The notes: generated from the letters alone by a model not told the origin. Positions 1 through 9,735 are shown, numbered from the stretch's first letter. The stretch is 64,000 nt of DNA from Pseudomonas lini (GCF_964063345.1 NZ_OZ061318.1:1736001-1800000); one strand, 5' to 3'. Numbers and translations: made by a program.

Positions 1-375
1 ACGAATGGCCAACTCCAGCCCATCCCAAGCCCCGGGCACTCGCAGCCCCGGGCGCGCGGCAATCAAACGCGCCATCAATGGATCAACCGCCAGTTGTCGA
101 TGAATGGCTGGCAAATTCGCATCCAGATCAAACATCCGCCGTAGCCGCGCGACAATCTCCGGCACTGCCGCTGAATCAGGAAAATCCAGCGTGACTTCCA
201 GCACATCGCCTGCCCCTGGCCTGACCCAAATCACACCGTGAACACCGTTCAATGCGATGCTGCGCGAGTACACCCCATCGACCACGGTTTCCATCCCGAC
301 CACCGCCCGCGCCGACAAAAAACCCAGCATCGCCGACCAGTCATAAGGCGGTTGATACGCCAGCAGCAACCTCAC
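1..375 (-). CDS. alkA: DNA-3-methyladenine glycosylase II (AlkA), 5' part only
   Basis: AlkA is a base-excision repair enzyme that removes alkylated purines and pyrimidines from DNA. Only the first 125 codons are in the window; the gene runs off the left edge. The visible part is the N-terminal AlkA domain: it opens MRLLLAYQPPYDWSAM and later has RMFDLDANLPAI and ARPGLRVPGAWDGLE, a series recognisable from E. coli AlkA. The catalytic helix-hairpin-helix and its aspartate lie outside. The GTG start at 375 overlaps the stop of the upstream antiporter gene by 4 nt (GTGA), so the two are probably cotranscribed and translationally coupled. An Ada-type fusion is excluded for the N-terminus because the glycosylase domain begins at the start codon. 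Confidence 0.85.
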   Translation of the reverse strand, partial: MRLLLAYQPPYDWSAMLGFLSARAVVGMETVVDGVYSRSIALNGVHGVIWVRPGAGDVLEVTLDFPDSAAVPEIVARLRRMFDLDANLPAIHRQLAVDPLMARLIAARPGLRVPGAWDGLELAIR

Positions 376-1799
376 AACGACAACAATCCGCTGTACAACC
401 CATAGGCCGCCAACCCCGCCCCGGCAACCACACAGCTGAAAATCCCCTTCTCGATATGGGTAAACAAAGGCTCGCCCTGTTCCCGCTTGGCCTTTGCAAA
501 CAGAATCACCCCCGGCGCATACAACAACGCCGAAAGCAGCAGGTATTTCACCCCGCCGGCGTACAGCAACCAAACCGCGTAACACAGGGCAATGCCGCCG
601 ATCAGCAAGTCTTTCGTGCGCTCGGCCGAAGCATGCTCATAGGTTTCCCCTCGACCGCTCAACAACACCGCATACGCCGCCGACCACAGATACGGCACCA
701 GAATCATCGACGAGGCGAGGTAGATCAGGCTGGTGTAAGTACCGGCGGAAAACAGCGTGATCAGCAGAAAAATCTGGATCATCACGTTAGTCAGCCACAG
801 CGCATTGACCGGCACGTGGTTGGCGTTTTCCTTTTGCAGGAACGCCGGCATGGTCTTGTCCCTGGCCGTGGCGAAGAGGATTTCGGCGCACAGCAGCGCC
901 CACGACAACAAGGCCCCCAATAGCGAAACCGCCAAGCCGACGCTGATCAGCACCGCGCCCCAATGACCAACCACGTGTTCCAGTACCGCGGCCAGCGACG
1001 GGTTCTGCAACGTGGCCAATTCCGGTTGGCTCATGATCCCGAGGGATAACACGTTCACCAGCACCAGCAGCGCCAACACACCGATAAAACCGATGACCGT
1101 CGCCCGGCCCACGTCCGAACGTTTCTGCGCCCTCGCTGAATACACGCTGGCGCCTTCGATGCCGATGAAGACGAACACGGTGACCAGCATCATGTTGCGC
1201 ACCTGGTCCATCACGCCGCCGAAATTCGGGTTGCTTCGGCCCCAGATATCGCGGGTGAAGATGTCGGCCTTGAAGGCCACGGCGGCGATGACGATGAACA
1301 TGATCAGCGGCACGATCTTGGCCACGGTGGTCAGTTGATTGATAAACGTCGCTTCCTTGATTCCGCGCAGCACCAGAAAATGTACCGCCCACAGCAGTAC
1401 CGACGCGCAGCCGATGGCGATCGGCGTGTTGCCTTGGCCAAACACCGGAAAGAAATAACCGAGCGTACTGAACAGCAGCACGAAATAACCGACATTGCCC
1501 AGCCAGGCGCTGATCCAGTATCCCCAGGCAGACGAGAATCCCATGTAATCGCCAAATCCGGCCTTGGCGTAGGCGTACACCCCGGAGTCCAGTTCGGGTT
1601 TGCGATTGGCCAGGGTCTGAAACACGAAGGCCAAGGTCAGCATGCCCACGGCAGTGATCGCCCAACCAATCAATATCGCCCCGGCATCGGCACGCGCCGC
1701 CATGTTTTGCGGTAAGGAAAAAATCCCGCCGCCAACCATCGATCCCACCACCAAAGCGATCAGCGCATTCAGGCGAAGCTTTTGCGTCGGTTGCGACAT
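372..1799 (-). CDS. Arginine:ornithine antiporter paralog (ArcD-like, APC family)
   Basis: An inner-membrane amino-acid antiporter of the APC superfamily, 475 residues with about 12-13 hydrophobic segments. The substrate-site loop GGGIFSLPQ is at residues 23-31. It is closely similar over its whole length to the rightward arcD at 2248 and has the same length, so it is a duplicate. The start at 1799 is chosen over an upstream ATG because GGAG lies 8 nt before it and the protein then aligns end to end with its paralog. It is divergent from the arc operon and 4-nt coupled to alkA. Exchange of arginine for ornithine is inferred from the family; a different basic amino acid or direction is possible. 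Confidence 0.85.
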   Translation of the reverse strand: MSQPTQKLRLNALIALVVGSMVGGGIFSLPQNMAARADAGAILIGWAITAVGMLTLAFVFQTLANRKPELDSGVYAYAKAGFGDYMGFSSAWGYWISAWLGNVGYFVLLFSTLGYFFPVFGQGNTPIAIGCASVLLWAVHFLVLRGIKEATFINQLTTVAKIVPLIMFIVIAAVAFKADIFTRDIWGRSNPNFGGVMDQVRNMMLVTVFVFIGIEGASVYSARAQKRSDVGRATVIGFIGVLALLVLVNVLSLGIMSQPELATLQNPSLAAVLEHVVGHWGAVLISVGLAVSLLGALLSWALLCAEILFATARDKTMPAFLQKENANHVPVNALWLTNVMIQIFLLITLFSAGTYTSLIYLASSMILVPYLWSAAYAVLLSGRGETYEHASAERTKDLLIGGIALCYAVWLLYAGGVKYLLLSALLYAPGVILFAKAKREQGEPLFTHIEKGIFSCVVAGAGLAAYGLYSGLLSL

Positions 1800-2247
1800 T
1801 CGTGCGTCTCCATTTCCCCGCTGCACTATCGCCGCGAGACCGTCACATAGTCGGTTTTTAACTAAATAGATAAAGCGTAATAACGTTTATAAATTAACGC
1901 CAATTTCTATTTTTTATTTATAACTGATCACGCTATCGCAGCTGTCCGGAAATAGCGGTTTTGTCGGTAGATCCTAATAAATCAATATCACTGCAAAACC
2001 CAATGACCAATACTTGCCAAAACAAGAAAACAAACTAGCGTCTAAATCTCAACTGATACGCTTTATTTCTTTCACTTTTAACCGAGGCCTCTGGAAAGGG
2101 CTTTCCGGGCATTAGCCTTATGCCTGCCAAAGATGCATAAGTCTTTAATTAACAATGGAATGTGACCATGAATTGATCTAAGTCAGATGATTGAACAGCT
2201 AACGAAATTAACCTGTTGTCTCTCTTCTCCTGCATTGGAGTCATGCA
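1800..2247. promoter_or_regulatory. Divergent intergenic region between the two arcD paralogs
   Basis: A 448-nt AT-rich gap carrying the promoters of both antiporter genes. No ORF with a convincing start was seen. It holds a candidate ANR/FNR box near the rightward arcD (listed separately). The leftward gene has only TTGAT half-sites (for example in the reverse strand around 1980-1990), so control of the two copies may differ. Confidence 0.6.
2173..2186 (+). promoter_or_regulatory. Candidate ANR (FNR-type) box upstream of arcD
   Basis: TTGATCTAAGTCAG resembles the FNR/ANR consensus TTGAT-N4-ATCAA: a perfect left half and three of five matches in the right half. Its centre is about 68 nt before the arcD start codon. 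In P. aeruginosa the arc operon is activated by ANR under low oxygen, which makes the assignment reasonable. The -10 element is not clear. Confidence 0.5.
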
Positions 2248-3675
2248 ATGTCTGAATCCCCCGAAAAACTGAAACTCGGCGCGCTCGTTGCATTGGTGGT
2301 CGGTTCAATGATTGGTGGCGGGATCTTCTCTTTGCCCCAGAACATGGCCGCCAGTGCAGACGTCGGTGCCGTTCTTATCGGTTGGGCAATTACCGCAGTG
2401 GGCATGTTGACCCTGGCCTTCGTGTTCCAGACCCTCGCTAATCGAAAACCTGATCTGGATGGTGGTGTTTACGCCTACGCCAAGGCCGGTTTCGGCGATT
2501 ACATGGGTTTCTCGTCCGCCTGGGGTTACTGGATCAGTGCCTGGCTGGGTAACGTTGGTTACTTCGTTCTGTTGTTCAGCACCCTTGGTTACTTCTTTCC
2601 GATCTTCGGCGAAGGCAACACGGTTGCTGCCGTGATCGGTGCGTCTGTGCTGCTCTGGGGCGTACATTTCCTCGTGCTGCGGGGCATCAAGGAAGCGGCG
2701 TTCATCAACCTGGTGACCACCGTCGCCAAAATCGTACCGCTGCTGCTGTTTGTCTTGATCGCGATTTTCGCGTTCAAACTGGACATCTTCACCGCTGACA
2801 TCTGGGGCGTGAAAAACCCTGACCTGGGCAGCGTGATGAACCAGGTGCGCAACATGATGCTGGTCACCGTCTGGGTGTTCATCGGCATCGAAGGCGCGAG
2901 CATCTTCTCGGCCCGTGCGGAAAAACGCAGCGATGTGGGTAAAGCCACCGTCATCGGTTTCATCACCGTGCTGCTGTTCCTGGTGCTGGTGAACGTGCTG
3001 TCGCTGGGCATCATGACCCAACCGGAGTTGGCGAAACTGCAGAACCCGTCCATGGCCGCGGTGCTGGAACATGTAGTCGGTCATTGGGGCGCAGTGCTAA
3101 TCAGCGTTGGCCTGATCATCTCGTTGCTCGGTGCGCTGCTGTCATGGGTGTTGCTGTGCGCGGAGATCATGTTCGCTGCCGCCAAGGACCACACCATGCC
3201 GGCCTTCCTGCGTAAGGAAAACGCCAACCATGTGCCGGTCAACGCGCTGTGGCTGACCAACGCCATGGTCCAGTTGTTCCTGATCATCACGCTGTTCTCG
3301 GCCAGCACTTACCTGTCGCTGATCTACCTCGCCACTTCGATGATTCTGGTGCCCTACCTGTGGTCGGCGGCCTATGCGCTGCTGTTGGCGGTGCGCGGCG
3401 AGAGTTATGAAAACGCCGCGGCCGAACGCAGCAAAGACCTGTTCATCGGTGCCGTCGCGTTGATCTACGCGGTCTGGCTGATCTATGCCGGTGGCGTCAA
3501 ATACCTGCTGCTCTCCGCCCTGCTCTATGCGCCCGGCGTGATCCTGTTCGCCAAAGCTAAACTTGAAGTCAACAAACCGGTTTTCACCAACGTCGAGAAG
3601 CTGATTTTCGCAGCGGTCGTCGTGGGCGCCCTGGTGGCAGCTTACGGGCTGTATGACGGCTTCCTGACTCTGTAA
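2248..3675 (+). CDS. arcD: Arginine:ornithine antiporter ArcD
   Basis: The first gene of the arginine deiminase operon. It imports arginine in exchange for ornithine across the inner membrane, so the pathway needs no net transport energy. The protein has 475 residues, is strongly hydrophobic, belongs to the APC family, and carries GGGIFSLPQ at residues 23-31. The start is supported by GGAG 7 nt upstream; another ATG at 2243 is too close to that site. It is followed 35 nt later by arcA with its own strong ribosome site, giving the usual arcDABC order. A close paralog is transcribed divergently. Confidence 0.93.
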   Translation: MSESPEKLKLGALVALVVGSMIGGGIFSLPQNMAASADVGAVLIGWAITAVGMLTLAFVFQTLANRKPDLDGGVYAYAKAGFGDYMGFSSAWGYWISAWLGNVGYFVLLFSTLGYFFPIFGEGNTVAAVIGASVLLWGVHFLVLRGIKEAAFINLVTTVAKIVPLLLFVLIAIFAFKLDIFTADIWGVKNPDLGSVMNQVRNMMLVTVWVFIGIEGASIFSARAEKRSDVGKATVIGFITVLLFLVLVNVLSLGIMTQPELAKLQNPSMAAVLEHVVGHWGAVLISVGLIISLLGALLSWVLLCAEIMFAAAKDHTMPAFLRKENANHVPVNALWLTNAMVQLFLIITLFSASTYLSLIYLATSMILVPYLWSAAYALLLAVRGESYENAAAERSKDLFIGAVALIYAVWLIYAGGVKYLLLSALLYAPGVILFAKAKLEVNKPVFTNVEKLIFAAVVVGALVAAYGLYDGFLTL

Positions 3676-3710
3676 CACCCGACCCATTTGTCATCTGGAG
3701 GATCACTGTA

Positions 3711-4967
3711 ATGACCACCGAAAAAGTTAAGTACGGCGTCCATTCCGAAGCCGGCAAACTGCGCAAAGTCATGGTTTGCTCCCCAGGCCTGGCCCACCAG
3801 CGGCTGACCCCGAACAACTGCGACGAACTGCTTTTCGATGATGTGCTGTGGGTTGCCCAAGCCAAGCGTGACCATTTCGACTTCGTCACCAAGATGCGCG
3901 AACGCAACATCGACGTGCTGGAAATGCACAACCTGCTGACCGACATCGTTGCCATCCCTGAAGCGCTGGACTGGATTCTGGAACGCAAGATCACCGCCAA
4001 CTCGGTCGGCCTTGGGCTGGTCAACGAAACCGGTTCCTGGCTGCGTAGCCTGGAGCCGAGGAAGATTGCCGAATTCCTGATTGGTGGTGTTTCCGCCGAT
4101 GACCTGCCGGACAGCTTCGGCGGCAAGACCATTCAGATGTTCCGCGAATTTCTCGGTCACTCCAGCTTCATTCTGCCGCCGCTGCCCAACACCCAGTTCA
4201 CCCGCGACACCACCTGCTGGATCTACGGTGGCGTGACGCTCAACCCGATGTACTGGCCGGCGCGCCGTCAGGAAACGTTACTGGCCACGGCCATCTACAA
4301 ATTCCACCCGCAATTCACCAACGCCGACTTCCAGATCTGGTACGGCGATCCGGATCAGGACCATGGCAGCGCCACCCTTGAGGGCGGCGACGTGATGCCG
4401 ATCGGCAATGGCGTGGTGTTGATCGGCATGGGCGAGCGTTCGTCCCGCCAGGCCATCGGTCAATTGGCGGTCAACCTGTTCAAGAACAAAGCGGTCGAAC
4501 GTGTGATTGTCGCCGGCCTGCCGAAGTCCCGCGCGGCGATGCACCTGGACACCGTGTTCAGCTTCTGCGACCGCGACCTTGTGACCATTTTCCCGGAAGT
4601 GGTGAACCAGATCGTCGCCTTCAGCGTGCGCCCTGATGAAAGCAAACCGGGCGGCGTCGACATCCGCCGCGAAGAAACCAGCTTCCTCGACACCGTGGCC
4701 AAGGCCCTCAACCTGAAAGCGTTGCGCGTCGTCGAAACCGGCGGCAACAGCTTCGCCGCCGAACGCGAGCAATGGGACGACGGCAACAACGTGGTGGCCG
4801 TGGAACCCGGTGTGGTGATCGGTTATGACCGCAACACCTACACCAACACCCTGCTGCGCAAGGCTGGCATCGAGGTCATCACTATCAGCGCCGGTGAACT
4901 CGGGCGCGGGCGTGGCGGTGGCCATTGCATGACCTGCCCGATCATTCGCGACCCTATCGACTATTAA
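3711..4967 (+). CDS. arcA: Arginine deiminase
   Basis: Cytoplasmic enzyme that hydrolyses L-arginine to citrulline and ammonia, the first step of the deiminase pathway. The length of 418 residues is normal. Family signatures are present: FTRDTT, the substrate loop EGGDVMPIG, the catalytic histidine in MHLDTVFSF (His278), and the nucleophile in the C-terminal GGGHCMTCP (Cys406). The ribosome site GGAGG is 10 nt before ATG. It sits between arcD and arcB in the conserved order. Confidence 0.97.
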   Translation: MTTEKVKYGVHSEAGKLRKVMVCSPGLAHQRLTPNNCDELLFDDVLWVAQAKRDHFDFVTKMRERNIDVLEMHNLLTDIVAIPEALDWILERKITANSVGLGLVNETGSWLRSLEPRKIAEFLIGGVSADDLPDSFGGKTIQMFREFLGHSSFILPPLPNTQFTRDTTCWIYGGVTLNPMYWPARRQETLLATAIYKFHPQFTNADFQIWYGDPDQDHGSATLEGGDVMPIGNGVVLIGMGERSSRQAIGQLAVNLFKNKAVERVIVAGLPKSRAAMHLDTVFSFCDRDLVTIFPEVVNQIVAFSVRPDESKPGGVDIRREETSFLDTVAKALNLKALRVVETGGNSFAAEREQWDDGNNVVAVEPGVVIGYDRNTYTNTLLRKAGIEVITISAGELGRGRGGGHCMTCPIIRDPIDY

Positions 4968-5037
4968 CTTTCAAACCCTGGCCGCCGCTTATCCAGCGCG
5001 GCCCGGGGGGATAACCGATACCAAAGGAGATCCAATC

Positions 5038-6048
5038 ATGGCTTTTAATATGCGCAACCGCAGCCTGCTGAGCTTGATGCACCACACCACTCGCGAGCTG
5101 AACTACCTGCTGGACCTGTCCCGTGACCTCAAACGCGCCAAGTACACCGGCACCGAGCGTCCACACCTGCAAGGCAAAAACATCGCGCTGATCTTCGAAA
5201 AAACCTCGACCCGCACCCGTTGCGCCTTCGAAGTCGCGGCCCATGACCAAGGCGCGCACGTCACCTATATCGACCCGGTGTCGTCGCAGATCGGCCACAA
5301 AGAAAGCATGAAAGACACCGCCCGCGTGCTCGGGCGGATGTTCGATGCCATCGAGTACCGTGGCTTCGAACAGGAAATCGTCGAAGAGCTGGCGAAGTTC
5401 GCCGGCGTGCCGGTGTTCAACGGTTTGACCGCTGAATTCCACCCGACGCAAATGATCGCTGACACCCTGACCATGCGCGAACACAGCGACAAGCCGCTGC
5501 ACGACATCAGCTACGCCTACCTCGGCGATGCCCGCTACAACATGGGCAATTCGCTGTTGATGATCGGCGCAAAACTCGGCATGGACGTGCGCATCGCCGC
5601 TCCGAAAGCGCTGTGGCCACATCAGGACTTCATCGATCAGTGCCAGGCCTTTGCCGCCGAAAGCGGCGCGCGCATCACCATCACCGAAGACCCGAAAGCG
5701 GCGGTCAAGGGCGTGGACTTCATCCACACCGACATCTGGGTGTCGATGGGCGAGCCGGTTGAGGCGTGGGACGAGCGCATCGAACAACTGCTGCCCTACC
5801 AGGTCAACGCCGACATGATGAAGGCCTCGGGCAACCCGCGCGTGAAATTCATGCACTGCCTGCCGGCGTTCCACAACAGCGAAACCAAGGTCGGCAAAGA
5901 CATCGCCGCGCGCTATCCGCACCTGGCCAACGGCGTCGAAGTGACGGAAGAAGTCTTCGAATCGCCGGCCAACATCGCCTTCGAGCAAGCGGAAAACCGC
6001 ATGCACACCATCAAGGCGATTCTGGTGTCGGCGCTGGCGGATATCTAA
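5038..6048 (+). CDS. arcB: Ornithine carbamoyltransferase, catabolic
   Basis: Catalyses phosphorolysis of citrulline to ornithine and carbamoyl phosphate in the arginine deiminase pathway. The carbamoyl-phosphate motif STRTR is at residues 57-61, FHPTQ follows in the middle, and the ornithine-loop motif HCLP is at residues 273-276. The 336-residue length and position between arcA and arcC indicate the catabolic, allosteric form rather than the anabolic ArgF. An AAGGAG ribosome site lies 8 nt upstream. A REPIN follows in the gap before arcC, which may affect relative expression of arcC. Confidence 0.95.
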   Translation: MAFNMRNRSLLSLMHHTTRELNYLLDLSRDLKRAKYTGTERPHLQGKNIALIFEKTSTRTRCAFEVAAHDQGAHVTYIDPVSSQIGHKESMKDTARVLGRMFDAIEYRGFEQEIVEELAKFAGVPVFNGLTAEFHPTQMIADTLTMREHSDKPLHDISYAYLGDARYNMGNSLLMIGAKLGMDVRIAAPKALWPHQDFIDQCQAFAAESGARITITEDPKAAVKGVDFIHTDIWVSMGEPVEAWDERIEQLLPYQVNADMMKASGNPRVKFMHCLPAFHNSETKVGKDIAARYPHLANGVEVTEEVFESPANIAFEQAENRMHTIKAILVSALADI

Positions 6049-6084
6049 GGACCGATCCGGTTCCTCCTGCAGGAACAAAGCCCC

Positions 6085-6186
6085 TGTGGGAGCTGGCTTG
6101 CCTGCGATGGCATCGCCTCGGTCTGTCAGATACACCGAGGTGATGCCATCGCAGCGGTGCGGCGATCCGACAAGCCAGCTCCCACA
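6085..6186. repeat. REPIN, GTGGGAGCTGGC class, asymmetric, between arcB and arcC
   Basis: Two inverted REP arms begin and end with TGTGGGAGCTGGCTTG and its complement. The right arm carries an extra stretch of about 18 nt (around AGCGGTGCGGCGATCCGA) between the GCCATCGC core and the CAAGCCAGC end, so the arms are not equal. The same variant occurs at 13054. It lies inside an operon and could form a hairpin in the arc mRNA. Confidence 0.85.
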
Positions 6187-6245
6187 TTGACCGAGTTCCA
6201 ACCGGGGCCGAATCGCCCGCAACCTCTGTTTAGAAGGACTGCATT

Positions 6246-7175
6246 ATGCGTATCGTCGTTGCTTTGGGCGGTAACGCCCTGCTCCGCCGGGGTGAACCCA
6301 TGACCGCGGACAATCAGCGCGCCAACATCCGGATCGCCACCGAACAGATCGCCAAGGTTTATTCCGGCAACCAACTGGTGATCGCTCACGGCAATGGCCC
6401 GCAGGTCGGCCTGCTGTCGCTGCAAGCGGCGGCCTACACCCAGGTTTCCGCTTACCCGCTGGATGTGCTCGGTGCCGAAACCGAAGGCATGATCGGCTAC
6501 ATCATCGAACAGGAACTGGGCAACCTGCTGGACTTCGAAGTCCCGTTCGCCACCCTGCTGACCCAGGTCGAAGTCGACGCCAACGACCCGGCGTTCCAGA
6601 CCCCCAGCAAACCCATCGGCCCGGTCTACACCAAGGCCGAAGCGGAAAAACTCGCTGCCGAGAAAGGCTGGGCGATTGCTCCGGACGGCGACAAATTCCG
6701 CCGCGTGGTGGCCAGCCCTCGACCAAAACGCATCTTCGAAATTCGCCCGATCAAGTGGCTGCTGGAAAAAGGCAGCATCGTGATTTGCGCGGGCGGTGGC
6801 GGCATCCCGACGATGTACGGCGCCAGCGGCAAACTGCAGGGCGTGGAAGCGGTGATCGACAAGGACCTGTGCTCGGCGCTGCTGGCCGAACAGCTTGAAA
6901 GCGATCTATTGGTGATCGCCACCGACGTCAGCGCGGCGTTCATCGACTTCGGTAAACCCACCCAGAAAGCCATCGCCCAGGCCCATCCGGATGACATGGA
7001 AAAACTCGGCTTCGCGGCCGGCTCCATGGGACCAAAGGTCCAGGCGGCCTGCGAGTTTGCCCGCCATACTGGAAAAACCGCGGTGATCGGCTCACTCTCG
7101 GATATCGAGGCGATCGTCCAGGGCAAGGCCGGCACCCGCATCAGTACGGCGACACCTGGCATAACTTACTTGTAA
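6246..7175 (+). CDS. arcC: Carbamate kinase
   Basis: Transfers the phosphate of carbamoyl phosphate to ADP, yielding ATP, the energy-conserving step of arginine fermentation. The protein has 309 residues, normal for the amino-acid kinase family. The N-terminal nucleotide-binding signature reads [10 protein letters not shown], followed by AHGNGPQVG and the ICAGGGGIP motif. AGAAGGA precedes the ATG by about 7 nt. It is the last enzyme of the arc operon and is followed 12 nt later by the DUF5064 gene. Confidence 0.96.
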   Translation: MRIVVALGGNALLRRGEPMTADNQRANIRIATEQIAKVYSGNQLVIAHGNGPQVGLLSLQAAAYTQVSAYPLDVLGAETEGMIGYIIEQELGNLLDFEVPFATLLTQVEVDANDPAFQTPSKPIGPVYTKAEAEKLAAEKGWAIAPDGDKFRRVVASPRPKRIFEIRPIKWLLEKGSIVICAGGGGIPTMYGASGKLQGVEAVIDKDLCSALLAEQLESDLLVIATDVSAAFIDFGKPTQKAIAQAHPDDMEKLGFAAGSMGPKVQAACEFARHTGKTAVIGSLSDIEAIVQGKAGTRISTATPGITYL

Positions 7176-7187
7176 GGAGAGACGTCA

Positions 7188-7550
7188 ATGGCAACGTTTG
7201 AGCCCGGTCATCTGCACATCGAGCGCCACGCGCTGACCCCGGATGATGTCAACTACAACGTGCACCTCGACTATGAGGTCGCGCAGGATCCCAAGAAAGG
7301 CAAAGGGATGCTGTTCACCCTGCACGGCAGCATGCAGGGAAAGGACATGACGGAGACCTTCTTTCTACCCAAGGAGGAGGCTTACAACTTCGCCAACAAC
7401 GTGACGAAAATCGCCGAGAAGTATGGAATCCCGAAGACACACAGCCAGATCGGCTCGATTCACAAGCATTACGATTTAATGTTTGAAGACATCCGGAAGC
7501 AATTGGATATGAAATCCGGCGACCCGGTAAACCTTGAGAACTTCGAATAA
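7188..7550 (+). CDS. DUF5064 family protein
   Basis: A 120-residue soluble protein with no signal peptide or membrane segment. The sequence resembles the DUF5064 family, found in Pseudomonas and often placed after arcC. It starts MATFEPGHLHIERHALTP and is rich in charged residues. Only 12 nt separate it from arcC, with AAGGAGA before its ATG, so it is part of the arc transcript. No function is known. The location suggests a role linked to arginine fermentation or anaerobic survival, but that is inference only. Confidence 0.8.
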   Translation: MATFEPGHLHIERHALTPDDVNYNVHLDYEVAQDPKKGKGMLFTLHGSMQGKDMTETFFLPKEEAYNFANNVTKIAEKYGIPKTHSQIGSIHKHYDLMFEDIRKQLDMKSGDPVNLENFE

Positions 7551-7578
7551 CCCTATTCCCCTGGATAAACGCTGTACC

Positions 7579-7668
7579 TGTGGGAGCGGGCTTGCCCGCG
7601 AAAGCGGTTTAACATTCAACATCTATGTTGTCTGACACACCGCTATCGCGGGCAAGCCCGCTCCCACA
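7579..7668. repeat. REPIN, GTGGGAGCGGGC class
   Basis: Inverted arms TGTGGGAGCGGGCTTGCC and complement enclose an AT-richer spacer. It lies between the arc operon and gcsR and probably ends transcription from the left or is neutral. Confidence 0.9.
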
Positions 7669-7765
7669 GGGATCATCGTTGCCCCGAAGTCCTGCGCTGG
7701 ATTTCACCATTGGCCCGCCCCAAGGCATACTTGCCACCCTCCGCACTCCAGAACCCAACCGCCCC

Positions 7766-9274
7766 ATGCGTATCCACGTCAGTTTCATCGACCGCGTCGG
7801 CATCACCCAGGAAGTCCTGGCCCTGCTCGGTGGGCGCAATCTCAATCTGGATGCGGTGGAAATGGTGCCGCCCAACGTCTACATCGACGCCCCGACCTTG
7901 AGCCCGGCAGTGCTCGAAGAGCTGCGCGACGCGCTGTTCAGCGTGCGCGGCGTGCAAGCGGTGACGGTGGTCGACATCCTTCCCGGCCAGCGCCGTCACT
8001 TGCAACTCGATGCGTTGCTCGCCGCCATGACCGACCCGGTGTTGGCCCTCGACAGCGCCGGCAAGGTGCTGCTGGCCAACCCGGCGCTGATTGCCCTGTA
8101 CGGCCGCGAACCGGCAGGTGAAAGCATCAGCGAGCTGTTTGCCGACCCGGCGCTGCTCGACACTTTGCTGGAAAACGGCTTCCGCCTGCCGCTGCGCGAG
8201 ATCACCGTCAACGGCCAGACCCTGCTGCTGGATGCCACGCCAATCACCGACGCCGGTGCGCTGCTGACCCTGTACCAACCGAACCGCATCGGTGAACGTC
8301 TTTCGGCGCTGCACCACGATCACGCCGAAGGCTTCGATGCCCTGCTCGGCGAATCCCCGGCGATTCGTACACTCAAGGCGCGCGCTCAACGGGTCGCAGC
8401 CCTTGATGCACCGTTGCTGATCCAGGGCGAAACCGGCACCGGTAAAGAACTGGTGGCCCGCGCCTGCCACGCCATCAGCGCCCGCCACAGTTCGCCGTTC
8501 CTGGCTTTGAACTGCGCCGCACTGCCAGAAAACCTCGCCGAAAGCGAACTGTTCGGCTACGCCCCCGGCGCCTTCACCGGCGCGCAGCGAGGCGGCAAAC
8601 CGGGGCTGATGGAACTGGCCAACCAGGGCACGGTATTTCTCGACGAGATCGGTGAAATGTCGCCGTACTTGCAGGCGAAATTGCTGCGCTTTCTCAACGA
8701 CGGCAGCTTCCGTCGGGTCGGTGGCGATCGCGAGGTGAAGGTCAATGTACGGATCCTCAGCGCGACCCACCGCGATCTGGAAAAAATGGTCAGCGAAGGC
8801 GCCTTCCGCGAAGACCTGTTCTATCGCCTAAACGTGCTGAACGTCGAAGTCCCGCCCCTGCGCGAACGGGGTCAGGACATTTTGCTGCTGGCGCGCTACT
8901 TCATGCAGCAGGCCTGCGCGCAGATCCAGCGCCCGGTCTGTCGACTCGCCCCCGGCACCTACCCGGCGCTGCTAGGCAATCGCTGGCCGGGTAATGTGCG
9001 GCAACTGCAGAATGTAATCTTCCGTGCCGCGGCGATTTGCGAAAGCAGCCTGGTGGACATCGGCGACCTCGATATCGCCGGCACCTCTGTCGCGCGCCAG
9101 AGCGATACCGAGGTCGACAGCCTCGAACAGGCCATGGAAGATTTCGAGAAAACCCTGCTGGAAAAGCTCTACGTCAGCTACCCCTCGACCCGCCAACTGG
9201 CCAGCCGCCTGCAAACCTCCCACACCGCGATTGCCCATCGATTGCGTAAGTACGGCATACCCAATAAGCCGTAA
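7766..9274 (+). CDS. gcsR: TyrR-like sigma54-dependent activator GcsR of the glycine cleavage operon
   Basis: An enhancer-binding protein of 502 residues: N-terminal ACT domain (MRIHVSFIDRVGITQEVL, about 1-75), PAS-like domain (about 80-190), AAA+ domain with Walker A GETGTGKE at 221-228 and intact GAFTGA at 268-273, and a C-terminal TyrR-type HTH (about 465-500). GAFTGA means it should contact sigma54, unlike E. coli TyrR. In P. aeruginosa the equivalent GcsR activates the downstream gcv genes in response to glycine; the same gene order here supports that role. The start was set at the ACT-domain methionine; the ribosome site is weak and in-frame starts exist upstream inside the REPIN. Confidence 0.88.
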   Translation: MRIHVSFIDRVGITQEVLALLGGRNLNLDAVEMVPPNVYIDAPTLSPAVLEELRDALFSVRGVQAVTVVDILPGQRRHLQLDALLAAMTDPVLALDSAGKVLLANPALIALYGREPAGESISELFADPALLDTLLENGFRLPLREITVNGQTLLLDATPITDAGALLTLYQPNRIGERLSALHHDHAEGFDALLGESPAIRTLKARAQRVAALDAPLLIQGETGTGKELVARACHAISARHSSPFLALNCAALPENLAESELFGYAPGAFTGAQRGGKPGLMELANQGTVFLDEIGEMSPYLQAKLLRFLNDGSFRRVGGDREVKVNVRILSATHRDLEKMVSEGAFREDLFYRLNVLNVEVPPLRERGQDILLLARYFMQQACAQIQRPVCRLAPGTYPALLGNRWPGNVRQLQNVIFRAAAICESSLVDIGDLDIAGTSVARQSDTEVDSLEQAMEDFEKTLLEKLYVSYPSTRQLASRLQTSHTAIAHRLRKYGIPNKP

Positions 9275-9317
9275 GATTTGTGGCTGAAACACAAATCCTC
9301 TCAACGCCACAAAACCC

Positions 9318-9407
9318 TGTGGGAGCGGGCTTGCCCGCGATGGCGATATAAAATTCAGTATAAATGTTGAATGTGATGGCCTCATCGCGGGCAAGCCCGC
9401 TCCCACA
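9318..9407. repeat. REPIN, GTGGGAGCGGGC class
   Basis: Two inverted arms (TGTGGGAGCGGGCTTGCC and complement) just after gcsR, insulating it from the gcv promoter region. Confidence 0.9.
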
Positions 9408-9454
9408 GGGGTCTGCGCTGCTTCGCAAAATCGTCTTTAAAAGCGACCTCCACC

Positions 9455-9491
9455 TGTACTGAAAGCGCTACAGTGGAATGATATCGCTACA
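9455..9491 (+). promoter_or_regulatory. Two tandem 18-bp GcsR/TyrR-like operator sites
   Basis: TGTACTGAAAGCGCTACA (9455-9472) and TGGAATGATATCGCTACA (9474-9491) are imperfect palindromes of the form TGTAnnG-N4-CGCTACA, spaced 19 bp centre to centre. They lie about 160-180 bp upstream of the predicted sigma54 start, a usual distance for an enhancer site. They match the perfect palindrome at 9555. Binding by GcsR is inferred. Confidence 0.72.
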
Positions 9492-9554
9492 CCCTCTCCT
9501 GATCACCGCTGTGCAAGGCTTTGATCCACCTCAGCTTTTTTATTCAGTCCGCGC

Positions 9555-9572
9555 TGTAGCGATTTCGCTACA
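9555..9572 (+). promoter_or_regulatory. Perfect 18-bp palindromic operator (GcsR/TyrR-like)
   Basis: TGTAGCGATTTCGCTACA has two perfect 7-bp arms and a 4-bp centre. It is the third and best copy of the motif found twice at 9455-9491, and lies 66 bp before the -24 element. TyrR-class boxes have the related form TGTAAA-N6-TTTACA. Confidence 0.75.
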
Positions 9573-9635
9573 GTCAGCTCCTTCCAGTCTTTCGTAAAAA
9601 CCAATAACTCATTGATTTATAAAGAATAAACAACA

Positions 9636-9652
9636 TTGGCCGCGTTTTTGCT
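9636..9652 (+). promoter_or_regulatory. Sigma54 (-24/-12) promoter of gcvH
   Basis: TTGGCCGCGTTTTTGCT has GG at 9638-9639 and GC at 9650-9651 with exactly 10 nt between them, the sigma54 arrangement. The expected start of transcription is near 9662, giving a leader of about 74 nt to gcvH. It fits with the intact GAFTGA of the upstream regulator. Confidence 0.78.
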
Positions 9653-9735
9653 TAGTAACCACCCATAAAGAAGGGCTTTTTGCCCAAGCATTCAATCGCG
9701 TCCACCAGACGAGTCTGGCCCCCTTAGGAGTTTCC

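Noticed and set aside
9573..9735. Glycine riboswitch upstream of gcvH
   Set aside because: The leader from the predicted start is only about 74 nt, too short for the usual tandem aptamer, and no aptamer-like core was seen; sigma54 control explains the regulation.
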